This document shows, piece by piece, positions 9,281 to 18,216 of a stretch of 64,000 nucleotides of DNA; positions within the stretch are counted from its first letter, which is position 1, and each line of letters begins with the position of its first letter. Origin of the DNA: Zhongshania aquimaris (GTDB lineage Bacteria; Pseudomonadota; Gammaproteobacteria; Pseudomonadales; Spongiibacteraceae); the NCBI RefSeq assembly GCF_019312595.1, contig NZ_JAHWDQ010000003.1:556914-620913 (forward strand), written 5' to 3'. The translations under genes and the position numbers were made by a program. Under the pieces are notes generated by a model. It searched no databases and was not told the origin of the DNA. It was given only the letters and a program-made list of their open reading frames with translations.

Positions 9281-9712
9281 TTACTGATCAACAGAATTTG
9301 TTTCTGGATCTTGGGTACTGAGACTAAGTTTAGCAAAGCCGAGTCTACCGGCCGCATCCATTGCTGTAATCACTGACTGGTGTGGGCTTTTAGCATCTGC
9401 CGTAATGATAACGGGAATATCGCTATTATCCGCTGCGGCATCGCGCATAGCCGCCATCAATGCCTCTACCGTATGCACTGCCAAGCTGCGCTCATTGACA
9501 CGGTATTGCCCGCTCACATCGACCACGACCTCCAAGACTACGTCGTCGTGAATCGCTGGCTCACCCTTGGCACTTGGCAGCTCGAGGTTGAGACGGCTTT
9601 CTTTAGTAAACGTTGTCGACACCATAAAAAATATTAAAAGCAGGAATACGACGTCAATCAGCGGCGTTAAATTTACGCCGCCATCATCCGTACGCTGACG
9701 TTTAAATTTCAC
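9281..9712 (-). CDS. exbD: ExbD/TolR-family biopolymer transport protein
   Basis: This is a one-pass inner-membrane protein with a periplasmic domain that works with ExbB to couple the proton-motive force to TonB. The N-terminus carries the hallmark NLTPLIDVVFLLLIFFMV (about 14-31) with the proton-path Asp in LIDVVF. The periplasmic part (about 45-135) is hydrophilic. Length 143 is normal. It overlaps exbB by 4 bases. No tonB lies nearby, and the two TonB-dependent receptors later in the window could be clients of this or another energising complex. Confidence 0.92.
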   Translation of the reverse strand: MKFKRQRTDDGGVNLTPLIDVVFLLLIFFMVSTTFTKESRLNLELPSAKGEPAIHDDVVLEVVVDVSGQYRVNERSLAVHTVEALMAAMRDAAADNSDIPVIITADAKSPHQSVITAMDAAGRLGFAKLSLSTQDPETNSVDQ

Positions 9713-10347
9713 GACGACTTACCTGCCGAGCTATCTTTTATTTGCACTTCACCGTGCATAGCATTGATTAGCTTAATCGCATCTTGCTCCATGGTGACCA
9801 CAATCTCGTCTATACGACGCAGGAAATAGCGATGCATCACTAAGGCGGGAATGGCAACACACAAGCCCGACGCAGTCGTAATAAGAGCCTCAGATATACC
9901 GCCGGCAAGTACGCCAGCATTGCCGGTACCCTGAACCATGATTTCGGTAAACACCCGAATCATCCCCAATACTGTGCCTAACAAGCCTAACAGTGGCGCA
10001 ACGGCAGCGATGGTGCCTAGCGCATTCAAATAGCGCTCTAGGTCATGAATAATATGCGACGCGGTGTCTTCGATACTTTCCTTCATGATTTCGCGGCCGT
10101 GTTTGGCATTCGCCAGCCCCGACGCCAAAATCCGCGCCAATGGGGAACCGCGCCGCAACTCTCGCAATTTATCGGCATCCAGCTGCTTATTCTGCAGCCA
10201 AGCCCACACCTGATTTAGCAAGGTACGGGGCGCTACTTTGTCTGGATTCAATTTAAGAAAGCGATCTACGCAGATTGCCATCGCAATAATAGAGGACACG
10301 ATAATGGGCAGCATTAGCCAGCCGCCGGCTTTCACCAATTCCAGCAC
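9709..10347 (-). CDS. exbB: ExbB/TolQ/MotA-family proton channel protein
   Basis: This is the partner of ExbD, a polytopic inner-membrane protein with three hydrophobic segments (near the N-terminus, then about 108-135 and 150-180 of the protein). The middle region APLLGLLGTVLGMI and the segment GISEALITTASGLCVAIPALV are the characteristic MotA/TolQ/ExbB blocks. I prefer GTG at 10347, which starts the family-like VLELVKAGGWLMLP and has AAGGGA six bases upstream. A TTG at 10362 would add five residues. It starts about 65 bases after comEC ends. Confidence 0.92.
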   Translation of the reverse strand: MLELVKAGGWLMLPIIVSSIIAMAICVDRFLKLNPDKVAPRTLLNQVWAWLQNKQLDADKLRELRRGSPLARILASGLANAKHGREIMKESIEDTASHIIHDLERYLNALGTIAAVAPLLGLLGTVLGMIRVFTEIMVQGTGNAGVLAGGISEALITTASGLCVAIPALVMHRYFLRRIDEIVVTMEQDAIKLINAMHGEVQIKDSSAGKSS

Positions 10348-10411
10348 ATTCAATCCCTTCAATTTTTATGTCGAGGCATTATACGTAGTGAAGGCCATCG
10401 TAAGAAGTGAA

Positions 10412-12763
10412 TCAGCGCTCGGATTGCAAATTGCTGCACATTTCCGCCATTGAAGCAGTTGAATTCGGCGCCGCTTGCCAATAATAGCGACTGCCACCCC
10501 AAATCTGATCAATTGCCGCCGCACTGTTTGCCAATTTAAATCGCATACTGCCGTGATAGGCCGTAGACCAGCAGCGCGCGCCGAATCGCTGATAACGCTG
10601 CGTAACCGCCGCGGTTGGATGGCCGTAATGATTATTACGCCCCGCGGAAAACACCACCTCGACTGGCGATACGGCGCGAATAAATTCATTACTGGAAGAC
10701 GTATTGCTGCCGTGGTGAGGAGCGATGAGTAAATCGGCCGATAGCGTCTGCCCACTGCCAAGCAGTTCACGCTCAAGGTCTTTCTCTATATCGCCAGTAA
10801 GCAGCAGCGAAGCTCCAGCCGCATCGATACGAAGTACACAGGAGGCATTATTGCCAGTCCGTGTTTTACCCGCACTGTGCTTAAGAAATTCAAAATTCAC
10901 ATCATCCCACTGCCAACGCTGCCATGCACCGCAGCGCAACACTGCTTGGGTAAGACCGTCAATCGGCTCACCGAGATACATGTCTTTCACGTCCATTGTA
11001 TCGAGTAGAGCCGGGGCCGCGCCGGCATGGTCATTATCTGCATGACTCAACACCAGTAGATCTACCTCGTCTATGCCAAAACGGTAGAGAGCCGGCACTA
11101 CCACCGCATCTACTGTGTTAAAACCGCTGCTAAACATCGGCCCCAGGTCATACAACATTGTTTTTGAAGCCGTCTGCACAAGCACCGACAAGCCCTGCCC
11201 CACATCTAATACCGTTACCCACGCCGAGCCAATTGCGGGGCGCGGCGCCGGTGTTAAAAAACTCATTAACAATGGGAGTATGGCAAGCCATCGCGCCGGC
11301 ATACCTCGCGGAAGCAATAGTACGAGAACCGCGATGGTTAAAAGCACCCCACTTAACGGTGTAATCGCAATGTTCACCTGCGGAATAAGCTCCGCCGCCC
11401 AGGCGAGGCCGCGCAATAAAACATCGAGTAAATAATCAGCAAGCTGCCAACTCTTATCCGCCAGCGACGGCGACAAACTTAATGAAATTAGCCCTAAAAA
11501 TAGCAGCGGCATAATCAATAGTGTAAGCAGAGGAATGGCGAAAAGATTGACAGGAAAGCTGACCGGATTTATGCCGTAACCCCACATCATCAGCAATGGA
11601 ATTAAGCCGAGTAAAACCACCCACTGAGAGCGCACAAGACTCAATACAAGGTGATGCCGGCGATGACGCTGCCCCTGAAAGGCAAACAATAACACCCCCA
11701 CCGCAGCAAACGACAAACCAAAGCCAGCGCGATGCGGGGCGAGCGGATCGAGAATGAGCACCAGCAACATGGCAGTCAAATAGCCCTGCCATAGCGACAT
11801 ATTGCGTCGCCAACACAGCGCCAACAGGGCAACCACAGACATAATCAAGGCGCGCTGAGTGGGTACCGAAAACCCCGCTAAGGCGGCGTAGCTTGCCGCA
11901 AAGCACAGGGCAATACCCGCGCCGAATATGAGTGAATTGCTACGCGGCAGAAAAACGCCCAGCCCGCGACCTATGAAAAACCCCCACGCCAACACGAGGC
12001 CAATATGCATTCCGGAAATAGCCATAAGGTGGCTAGTGCCGGTGCGGGAGAATATCTGCCACTGCTCACGATCAATATCGCTGCGGTCTGCAAATAGCAG
12101 GGCTTTCATAATATTGCCATGCCGATACTTATCTAAATATACAGCCACTGCGACGAGGAGCCGCTGCCGCAACGTGCTATAGCTAAACTCCCCTCGCTTC
12201 GCCAAGAACTCCACCGATTCAGGCTTGCGAATATAGCCCGTTGCCGAATAGCCATTGGCGAACATCCACCGCCCATAATCAAAGGCCCCAGGCGATTGAT
12301 ACCCGTGGGCTTGCCGTAACAGCACATCGGCTTTGATAAGATCGCCAAGCTGCGGTGGTGACTCTGCATACCAATTCAACTGCACAAAGGGCTTGGCAAA
12401 CGACCCGGTTGCGGCACATTTTTTATGTACCTCCAGATCACTGCAAGTCAGGGTAACTAAACGCGCATCAAACCGGTAATAGGGAGCAAATCCAAGACGA
12501 CGCTCAGGCATTGAATCAACTTGAATGACCGCGCCAACCTCGCCACTGGCAGGTATTTGAGCGATTCGCCAATGACCATAGCTACTGGCATAAGCCACCG
12601 CTAAAGTGAATGCCAGCAGCGCTAAACTAACACCTGATCGCAGCCGTAAATGAAGACCTACAATAAGCGATACGGTGGTCGCAATCACAGCGTAGCTGGG
12701 TAGCTCAGGCGCAAAGGCAATTGCTATAAAGCCGACTATCGCTGCTGTCATCCATGACAACAT
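10412..12763 (-). CDS. comEC: ComEC/Rec2-family DNA uptake channel
   Basis: ComEC forms the inner-membrane channel for single-stranded DNA in natural transformation. The 783-residue protein has N-terminal membrane spans, an OB-like soluble stretch (about 65-160), the polytopic Competence domain (about 200-480, with the HLMAISGMHIGLVLAWG block) and a C-terminal metallo-beta-lactamase-like domain (VLDVGQGLSVLV ... LSHADNDHAGA ... LLIAPHHGSNTSS). All three modules and the HxDxDH metal motif are present, so the gene looks intact. Whether the cell is transformable depends on pilus genes outside this window. Confidence 0.94.
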   Translation of the reverse strand: MLSWMTAAIVGFIAIAFAPELPSYAVIATTVSLIVGLHLRLRSGVSLALLAFTLAVAYASSYGHWRIAQIPASGEVGAVIQVDSMPERRLGFAPYYRFDARLVTLTCSDLEVHKKCAATGSFAKPFVQLNWYAESPPQLGDLIKADVLLRQAHGYQSPGAFDYGRWMFANGYSATGYIRKPESVEFLAKRGEFSYSTLRQRLLVAVAVYLDKYRHGNIMKALLFADRSDIDREQWQIFSRTGTSHLMAISGMHIGLVLAWGFFIGRGLGVFLPRSNSLIFGAGIALCFAASYAALAGFSVPTQRALIMSVVALLALCWRRNMSLWQGYLTAMLLVLILDPLAPHRAGFGLSFAAVGVLLFAFQGQRHRRHHLVLSLVRSQWVVLLGLIPLLMMWGYGINPVSFPVNLFAIPLLTLLIMPLLFLGLISLSLSPSLADKSWQLADYLLDVLLRGLAWAAELIPQVNIAITPLSGVLLTIAVLVLLLPRGMPARWLAILPLLMSFLTPAPRPAIGSAWVTVLDVGQGLSVLVQTASKTMLYDLGPMFSSGFNTVDAVVVPALYRFGIDEVDLLVLSHADNDHAGAAPALLDTMDVKDMYLGEPIDGLTQAVLRCGAWQRWQWDDVNFEFLKHSAGKTRTGNNASCVLRIDAAGASLLLTGDIEKDLERELLGSGQTLSADLLIAPHHGSNTSSSNEFIRAVSPVEVVFSAGRNNHYGHPTAAVTQRYQRFGARCWSTAYHGSMRFKLANSAAAIDQIWGGSRYYWQAAPNSTASMAEMCSNLQSER

Positions 12764-12868
12764 ACTGGAGTACCCCGGTAGAACCGTGCATAATGGCGCC
12801 GCCCGTATATTACCGGTCTGCGGCTCGGTAGTTTTTATCTGTCACAATCGTAGATTAGAATTGAGCGG

Positions 12869-13393
12869 ATGGCTCGTAAACTTTTTAAACGCTGGCTTCC
12901 TACGCCCGAAAAAATGCGCGAGCACCGCTCGGTTCGTGTTTTTGGCAGTCTGCTGCACGACCCCAATCTCTGGCACCTCAATAGACGCTCGGTCACCGTG
13001 GCGTTTTTCCTTGGCCTGTTTATCGCTTTTGTGCCAATTCCAACCCAAATGCTACTCGCGGCTTTAGCGGCCATTGTCTTTCGCGCAAATCTACCCATAT
13101 CTGTCATGCTGGTTTGGATTACCAACCCAATTACGATGCCGGCCATATTTTACTTCACCTACAAATTAGGTGCAGTAGCGATGGGGATTCCACCCAATAC
13201 ATTCCATTTTGAATTGTCGTGGGCGTGGTTGGCCGAAGAATTTACCTACCTCTGGCGGCCATTAGTATTGGGCTGTTTTCTCACCGGACTACTTGCCGGC
13301 TTGCTAGGCGCTGCCAGTATTCACATTCTTTGGCGCGTAAACGTTGTAAGGCGCTGGCGAAAACGCCAAGAATCCCGTCTCAAAAAGCAGTAA
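12869..13393 (+). CDS. DUF2062 membrane protein
   Basis: This 174-residue membrane protein of the DUF2062 family is divergent from comEC, as in Pseudomonas. A basic N-terminus (MARKLFKRWLPTPEKM) is followed by R-S-V-x-x-A-x-F-LGLFIAFVPIPTQM (about 48-67), the family core. There are three hydrophobic segments (about 48-85, 90-110 and 130-160) and a very basic tail. The biochemical function of the family is unknown. Its steady company with lolCDE and comEC hints at an envelope role, which is inference only. Confidence 0.85.
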   Translation: MARKLFKRWLPTPEKMREHRSVRVFGSLLHDPNLWHLNRRSVTVAFFLGLFIAFVPIPTQMLLAALAAIVFRANLPISVMLVWITNPITMPAIFYFTYKLGAVAMGIPPNTFHFELSWAWLAEEFTYLWRPLVLGCFLTGLLAGLLGAASIHILWRVNVVRRWRKRQESRLKKQ

Positions 13394-13402
13394 AGCAATC
13401 GT

Positions 13403-14623
13403 TTAACTACTTCGCAAGGCCTCGGCCGGTGCCATTCTCGACGCCCGCCACGCGGGATAAATTGTTGCCAATAAACTCATCACATATGCCGTCGCGCAGA
13501 CCATAACAACATCGGGTATTCGCACGTCCGACGGCAAATAGTTTATGGGGTATACGTCGCTCTGTAATAATTTCAGGCCAAACAAATTTTCTATTGCAGC
13601 GACTAAATCGCTCACCCCCAGCGCCATCAACACCCCGATAATACCGCCGGCGGAGGCTCCCACTGCACCGATAACGGCACCATAGGTTAAGAATATCCGT
13701 AATATATCGCCTTGGCTGGCACCCTGACTTCGCAATATACCGATATCTGCTCGCTTGTCATTGACGACCATAACAAGGGTGGAAACCACGTTGAATACCG
13801 CCACCGCAACCACTGCCAACAACATAATGACGACTAGCTTGCGAGACATTTGTATCGCGTGATACATATTGCCAAATTGCTGGCTCCAGTCTCGCATCAT
13901 ATAGTCTCGACCGTGCACGGATGCCAACTCCCAGGCGATTTGCGGCGAGGCAAATACGTCGTCTACCGACACCCTAAGTGATATTGGCGGCGCCTTGGCA
14001 AATAAGGAACGCCCGACATCAATATGCATCAACATAAGCTGTTGATCTAACTCCGTACCCGTTGCCACTAATGCCGCCACGTTCATCTGCACAAAACGTA
14101 CATTTTGGCGACCATCGGTTTGCGGTACGCCTAATGTGGCGCGGTCGCCGGCGCTAAGGCCAAGGCGCTCAGCGAGGGCTTTACCGAGAATCAGGTCTTT
14201 TGAATCCGCCCTTAACATATCCAAATCGACGTATTCGTGAATACGGGAAACCGCTTTTTCTGCACTTGGGTCAATCCCAAAAAACAGACTAGGCTCAACC
14301 TCTCCGCCCTTAATTAGCATGGCATTGCCCTGCACAAAAGGTGCAGTCGCCACTACCTCAGGATGGCGCTCGACATCCTGCTGCAATTGCTGCCAATCCA
14401 TTTCTTCGCTAGACCATGGCTGCAAGGTAATATGTGGAACAAGCGCCAAAATACGATTGCGCATCTCGCGGTCAAATCCATTCATGACCGACAGCACCAC
14501 AACCAGCAAAGCCACACCGAGAATTAAGCCAAACATCGATAGACGGGATAAAAACGAAACCAGCTGATTTCCCGAGCGATCAGCACTGTAGCGAAAGCCA
14601 ATATATGTCGCCAATGAACGCAT
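13403..14623 (-). CDS. lolE: Lipoprotein-releasing ABC permease LolE (LolC/E family)
   Basis: This is the second permease of the LolCDE complex, which extracts mature lipoproteins from the inner membrane and hands them to LolA. It has one N-terminal transmembrane helix (about 24-48, following IGFRYSADRSGNQLVSFLS), a large periplasmic domain (about 50-265) and three C-terminal helices (about 268-300, 315-345, 370-395). It ends in the family tail YPAWRASRMAPAEALR. Length 406 is normal. It is the last gene of lolC-lolD-lolE. The name LolE rather than LolC rests on gene order, since the two permeases are paralogues. Confidence 0.88.
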   Translation of the reverse strand: MRSLATYIGFRYSADRSGNQLVSFLSRLSMFGLILGVALLVVVLSVMNGFDREMRNRILALVPHITLQPWSSEEMDWQQLQQDVERHPEVVATAPFVQGNAMLIKGGEVEPSLFFGIDPSAEKAVSRIHEYVDLDMLRADSKDLILGKALAERLGLSAGDRATLGVPQTDGRQNVRFVQMNVAALVATGTELDQQLMLMHIDVGRSLFAKAPPISLRVSVDDVFASPQIAWELASVHGRDYMMRDWSQQFGNMYHAIQMSRKLVVIMLLAVVAVAVFNVVSTLVMVVNDKRADIGILRSQGASQGDILRIFLTYGAVIGAVGASAGGIIGVLMALGVSDLVAAIENLFGLKLLQSDVYPINYLPSDVRIPDVVMVCATAYVMSLLATIYPAWRASRMAPAEALRSS

Positions 14624-15378
14624 TAGGCAGTCGCCTCGTGCAGATTGCCGTCGTGTAAATTCAGCACTCTGTCCATACGTCCCGCTAAACTTAAGTCGTG
14701 GGTCACGATGACCAAACTAATCGCCAACTCTTTATTTAATTCCAGTAACAGTGCTTGAACCGCTTCGGCGTTGTCGCCATCTAAATTGCCGGTTGGTTCA
14801 TCGAGCAACACACAGGCTGGCTCGTTAACCAGTGCGCGAGCTATCGCCACGCGCTGACGCTCGCCACCGGAAAGTTGCGCTGGGCGGTGTTTTAAACGGT
14901 GACCCAAGCCCACGCGATCTAATAAGGCCGCGGCGCGCTCAAAGGCTTTAAGTTTTTTCTCTCCTGCAATCAGCAGTGGCATCGCTGTATTTTCAAGGGC
15001 GGAAAACTCATTGAGCAAATGGTGAAATTGATACACAAATCCTAATTCACGATTTCGCAAACGACTGCGATCGCGATCGTTCATCGCCGCAATATCACGA
15101 CCGCGCACAAGCACCTGGCCCTGAGACGGCACGTCCAAACCACCCAGCATATGTAACAGGGTCGTTTTCCCCGCACCTGATGGGCCAACAATCGAAATAC
15201 GCTCACCACTGCCAATATCCAAATTAACATCGTGCAAAATGGTAAGAGTTTCTGAACCTTGGATATAAAACTTACGCAAATTCCGGCACGCCAGCACCGA
15301 GTTTTCCGGAATAACATCACTGGCAGACAGCTCAGCTGCCGCATCAGGATTAGACATAAAACCACTCTCTTTATTCAT
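14623..15378 (-). CDS. lolD: Lipoprotein-releasing ATPase LolD
   Basis: This cytoplasmic ATPase powers LolC/LolE. It has Walker A (GPSGAGKTT), the Q-loop region (FVYQFHHLLNEFSALEN, the LolD-specific variant), signature LSGGERQR and Walker B VLLDEPTGNLD. The ORF opens at ATG 15378, overlapping the lolC stop. A second ATG at 15357 has GAGAG seven bases upstream and gives a length nearer 244. Either is possible. The stop overlaps the start of lolE by one base. Confidence 0.94.
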   Translation of the reverse strand: MNKESGFMSNPDAAAELSASDVIPENSVLACRNLRKFYIQGSETLTILHDVNLDIGSGERISIVGPSGAGKTTLLHMLGGLDVPSQGQVLVRGRDIAAMNDRDRSRLRNRELGFVYQFHHLLNEFSALENTAMPLLIAGEKKLKAFERAAALLDRVGLGHRLKHRPAQLSGGERQRVAIARALVNEPACVLLDEPTGNLDGDNAEAVQALLLELNKELAISLVIVTHDLSLAGRMDRVLNLHDGNLHEATA

Positions 15379-16618
15379 ATCGCAAAGCCTCGGCCGGTTG
15401 CACGCGGGAAGCCTGCCACGCCGGATACAAGGTTGCCAAAAGACTTAATAACAAGGCAAAACCGCTCACAATAGCCACATCGGACCACTGCAAATACGAG
15501 GGTAAATGCGTAATAAAATAAACATCAGGATTAAAAATTTGCATGCCGCTGAGTCCTTCCAGCCACGCCACGACATCACCGACGCTCATCGCTAAAGGCA
15601 CCCCAATAATCAAGCCCAAGCACAAGCCGATAATACCCGTCGCCATACCATAAACCACAAATGTTGCCATGATCGTCGCCGGTGTCGCACCCATGGTACG
15701 AAGCACCGCGATTGAACCGCGCTTGCCGGACACCGCCATACTCAGAATAGAAACAATATTAAACGCCGCAATCAGGACTATGAATAACAACAGTAAACGC
15801 ACCATTTGCTTTTCCATCTTTACCGCATGAAAAAGACTGCCCTGACTATCGCCCCAGCTCACCGCCACACTGCCCTCAGGTAGTTTTGCAGCGAGCTTAG
15901 GTAATATGGTCGGCGCGGCAAACATATCAGTCAGCTGAATTCGCAAGCCTTCGACGTCACCCCCCAGTTGATACAGTCGCTGTGCGTCTGCAATGTGAAT
16001 AAAAGCACTGCTTGCATCCAGCTGCGCACCGACGCTGAAGACGCCGCTTACCCGAAACTGCTTTTCACGGGGAAATAAACCAAACGGGGTCACCGTCACC
16101 TTGGGCAAAATAACCGTCAGATCATCACCGACCGTCACGCCGAGCTGGCGAGCCAAAATATCACCAAGGATAATGTTGTACTCGCCGCTAGCATCGGCGA
16201 GGTACTGCCCCGCCACCATATGCTCGGCAACCGCCGACACTGCCCGCTCCTGGCTAGGCTCTATGCCATAGAGGGCAACTCCGCGCAGTCGATTCGACTC
16301 CGACAGCATCGCTTTGCCGCCAACATAAGGAGCGACGCCACTCACGCCCTCGCTAGCGCTGATCTCCTGAATATACTGGCGCCAGCCTGCGAGACGTTGC
16401 TGGGGACCTTCGATATAGCCGTGGGGAACCACAGACAGCACGCGCTGCTGTAACTCGCGCTCAAAACCATTCATGACCGACATCACCACAATCAATGACA
16501 CGGTGCCGATCAACATCCCCAATAGAGAAAACCAAGACACCAACGATAAAAATCGATCACTGCCGGAGGCGCGATGAAAATAGCGAAGACCAATGCGTAA
16601 AAATAGCGGAACGGCCAT
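15371..16618 (-). CDS. lolC: Lipoprotein-releasing ABC permease LolC (LolC/E family)
   Basis: This is the first permease gene of the lol operon. The N-terminal block LFLRIGLRYFHRASGSDRFLSLVSWFSLLG with a following helix (about 25-50) is typical of LolC/LolE, as is the C-terminal YPAWQASRVQPAEALRYE. I chose ATG at 16618, which yields MAVPLFLRIG. The reading frame extends upstream to a TTG at 16648 with a weak AGG before it, so the start is not certain. It overlaps lolD by a few bases. It is divergent from the DAHP synthase gene. Confidence 0.88.
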   Translation of the reverse strand: MAVPLFLRIGLRYFHRASGSDRFLSLVSWFSLLGMLIGTVSLIVVMSVMNGFERELQQRVLSVVPHGYIEGPQQRLAGWRQYIQEISASEGVSGVAPYVGGKAMLSESNRLRGVALYGIEPSQERAVSAVAEHMVAGQYLADASGEYNIILGDILARQLGVTVGDDLTVILPKVTVTPFGLFPREKQFRVSGVFSVGAQLDASSAFIHIADAQRLYQLGGDVEGLRIQLTDMFAAPTILPKLAAKLPEGSVAVSWGDSQGSLFHAVKMEKQMVRLLLLFIVLIAAFNIVSILSMAVSGKRGSIAVLRTMGATPATIMATFVVYGMATGIIGLCLGLIIGVPLAMSVGDVVAWLEGLSGMQIFNPDVYFITHLPSYLQWSDVAIVSGFALLLSLLATLYPAWQASRVQPAEALRYE

Positions 16619-16756
16619 AGTAGTAATTACGAAATTCCAAGTTAGCAAACTGCGCCTATACTATCACTAGGTACTAAGGTATTGCGCAGTGACCATCACA
16701 ATTATTAAGCTGCAACTGCGCGCCCGAACAGCATCAATTTTTGAGAGGACGGTGAC

Positions 16757-17866
16757 ATGCTTTTGATTCTCCACCCTAATACTAAAGATACTGACCCCGC
16801 CTACATTAAAACGCTCGCCCATCTCCAGCAATTATCTGGTGTGACGATAAAACACCATCAAGTTAGCGGTCAGGAGCAGCAACTCCATGAAATCTATCTA
16901 ATCGGCAATACGCTTGCACTCAGTAGCGAAGAGATTGAAACCCTCCCCGCGGTCGAAAAAGTCATTAGAATCTCTGAAGAGTACCGTATTCTAGGCCGTC
17001 ACAAAGATTTGCAACGCAAAACCGGCTTCCACTATAAAGGCCTTAATTTTGACCAAGACTCCCTTCATATCTTTGCGGGACTCTGCGCTGTAGACAATCC
17101 CAAGCATGTTGAAGAGATGATGATTGCGCTAAAGGCAAACGGTCTAGACTGCACGCGGATGGGCGCCTACAAACCTCGCACCAATCCCTATGCCTTTCAA
17201 GGACACGGTAAAAGTTGCCTGCCTTGGGTGTTCGATTTAGCAGGAAAATACGGCATCAAAGTGATCGCCATGGAAGTCACTCACGAAAGTCATATGGCGG
17301 AGATTGACCAGGCCTTGCAGGATGCGGGCAATCCCTGCGGCGTAATTATGCAAATTGGCACCCGAAACACCCAAAATTTCGAGTTGCTTAAAGCCATTGG
17401 CAAACAAAGTGAATACCCTGCCCTGCTCAAGCGCGGCTTTGGCATTAGTCTAAGTGAATCGTTAAACGCGGCGGAATACCTCGCCAGCGAAGGAAATAGC
17501 CAAGTCATTTTTTGCCTGCGCGGCATGAAAAGCGAGTTCGGCGCCCCCCACCGCAATATGGTCGATTTCGCCCAAGTTCCCACTGTAAAACGCCTAACCA
17601 GAATGCCGGTTTGTATAGATCCGTCTCACTCGGTGGGCAGTCGCGATGTGGCGCCCGATGGCGTACTCGAACTCTGCCACGCAACTGCACAAGGCGTCAT
17701 GGCGGGCGCAAATATGGTATTAGTTGATTTTCATCCCGCGCCGGAAAAAGCATTGGTCGATGGACCACAGGCGCTTACGCTCAATGAGCTGGATGTGTTT
17801 TTGAAGGATATGGAGATAGCGAGGAAAGCCTACTTGGCGCGAGTGGCGGCGTGGCAGAACGCTTGA
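16757..17866 (+). CDS. aroF: 3-deoxy-7-phosphoheptulonate synthase, type I-beta
   Basis: This enzyme catalyses the first step of the shikimate pathway (erythrose 4-phosphate plus phosphoenolpyruvate). The barrel domain shows GAYKPRTNPYAFQG, QIGTRNTQNFELL, LLKRGFG and CIDPSHSVGSRD. These are substrate- and metal-binding blocks shared with the Thermotoga-type I-beta enzymes and Kdo8P synthase. Residues 1-80 form a ferredoxin-like N-terminal domain, which in known relatives carries aromatic amino acid feedback. Length 369 fits that architecture and not the AroG/F/H type I-alpha form. The start is supported by GAGAGGAC upstream. Confidence 0.9.
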   Translation: MLLILHPNTKDTDPAYIKTLAHLQQLSGVTIKHHQVSGQEQQLHEIYLIGNTLALSSEEIETLPAVEKVIRISEEYRILGRHKDLQRKTGFHYKGLNFDQDSLHIFAGLCAVDNPKHVEEMMIALKANGLDCTRMGAYKPRTNPYAFQGHGKSCLPWVFDLAGKYGIKVIAMEVTHESHMAEIDQALQDAGNPCGVIMQIGTRNTQNFELLKAIGKQSEYPALLKRGFGISLSESLNAAEYLASEGNSQVIFCLRGMKSEFGAPHRNMVDFAQVPTVKRLTRMPVCIDPSHSVGSRDVAPDGVLELCHATAQGVMAGANMVLVDFHPAPEKALVDGPQALTLNELDVFLKDMEIARKAYLARVAAWQNA

Positions 17867-17971
17867 CGGGAGACGAGAGATGCTTTTATTCGCGTTACCC
17901 GCTCACTTAACCAAAACGTGCAAGTAACAGACAGTTTAGTTCAGTTTTGCGTCTACCATCTCCCGTCAAGC
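17861..17971. repeat. Element bounded by a 13-bp perfect inverted repeat
   Basis: GCTTGACGGGAGA (17861-17873) is repeated exactly in inverted orientation at 17959-17971. Beyond the perfect arm the two sides stay similar for about ten more bases (GAGAGATGC against GGTAGACGC). The left arm includes the aroF stop codon, and the right arm lies 10 bases from the nqrM stop. The 85-base interior shows no gene. It could be a miniature inverted-repeat element or a large transcription-end structure between convergent genes. Confidence 0.5.
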
Positions 17972-17981
17972 ATCCAGCGGT

Positions 17982-18215
17982 TTAACCTGCGTCGTAAAAC
18001 TCCGTTTTAGCCGCAACCTGCTTAGACTTGTCGTTTTCTTCCGCACACTTATTTGGATCATTGCCGCAGAGATCGCAAACATAATCAGGGTCGCTAAGCG
18101 CTGCACCAACTCCGCCGCAGGAACCGGCAATGGGCTTGCGACCCATCAATACGCCAATCGACATGGCCCCAACAATTAAGAGCATCACCACAATCGCTGC
18201 AAAAATAGTGGCCAT
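17982..18215 (-). CDS. nqrM: Na+-NQR maturation protein NqrM
   Basis: This is a small membrane protein needed to insert the iron centre between NqrD and NqrE. The 77-residue product has one N-terminal helix (about 3-25) and four cysteines (33, 47, 50, 57) in a GSCGG ... CDLCG ... C pattern, as in the DUF539/NqrM family. The ATG at 18215 has AGGAGAAG placed correctly; the open frame runs 10 codons further upstream without a good site. It closes the nqrABCDEF-apbE-nqrM operon, the usual position. Confidence 0.92.
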   Translation of the reverse strand: MATIFAAIVVMLLIVGAMSIGVLMGRKPIAGSCGGVGAALSDPDYVCDLCGNDPNKCAEENDKSKQVAAKTEFYDAG

Positions 18216-18216
18216 A

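Noticed and set aside
10366..10776. Open frame on the minus strand inside comEC
   Set aside because: It lies in another frame of the intact metallo-beta-lactamase part of comEC and has no features of its own.
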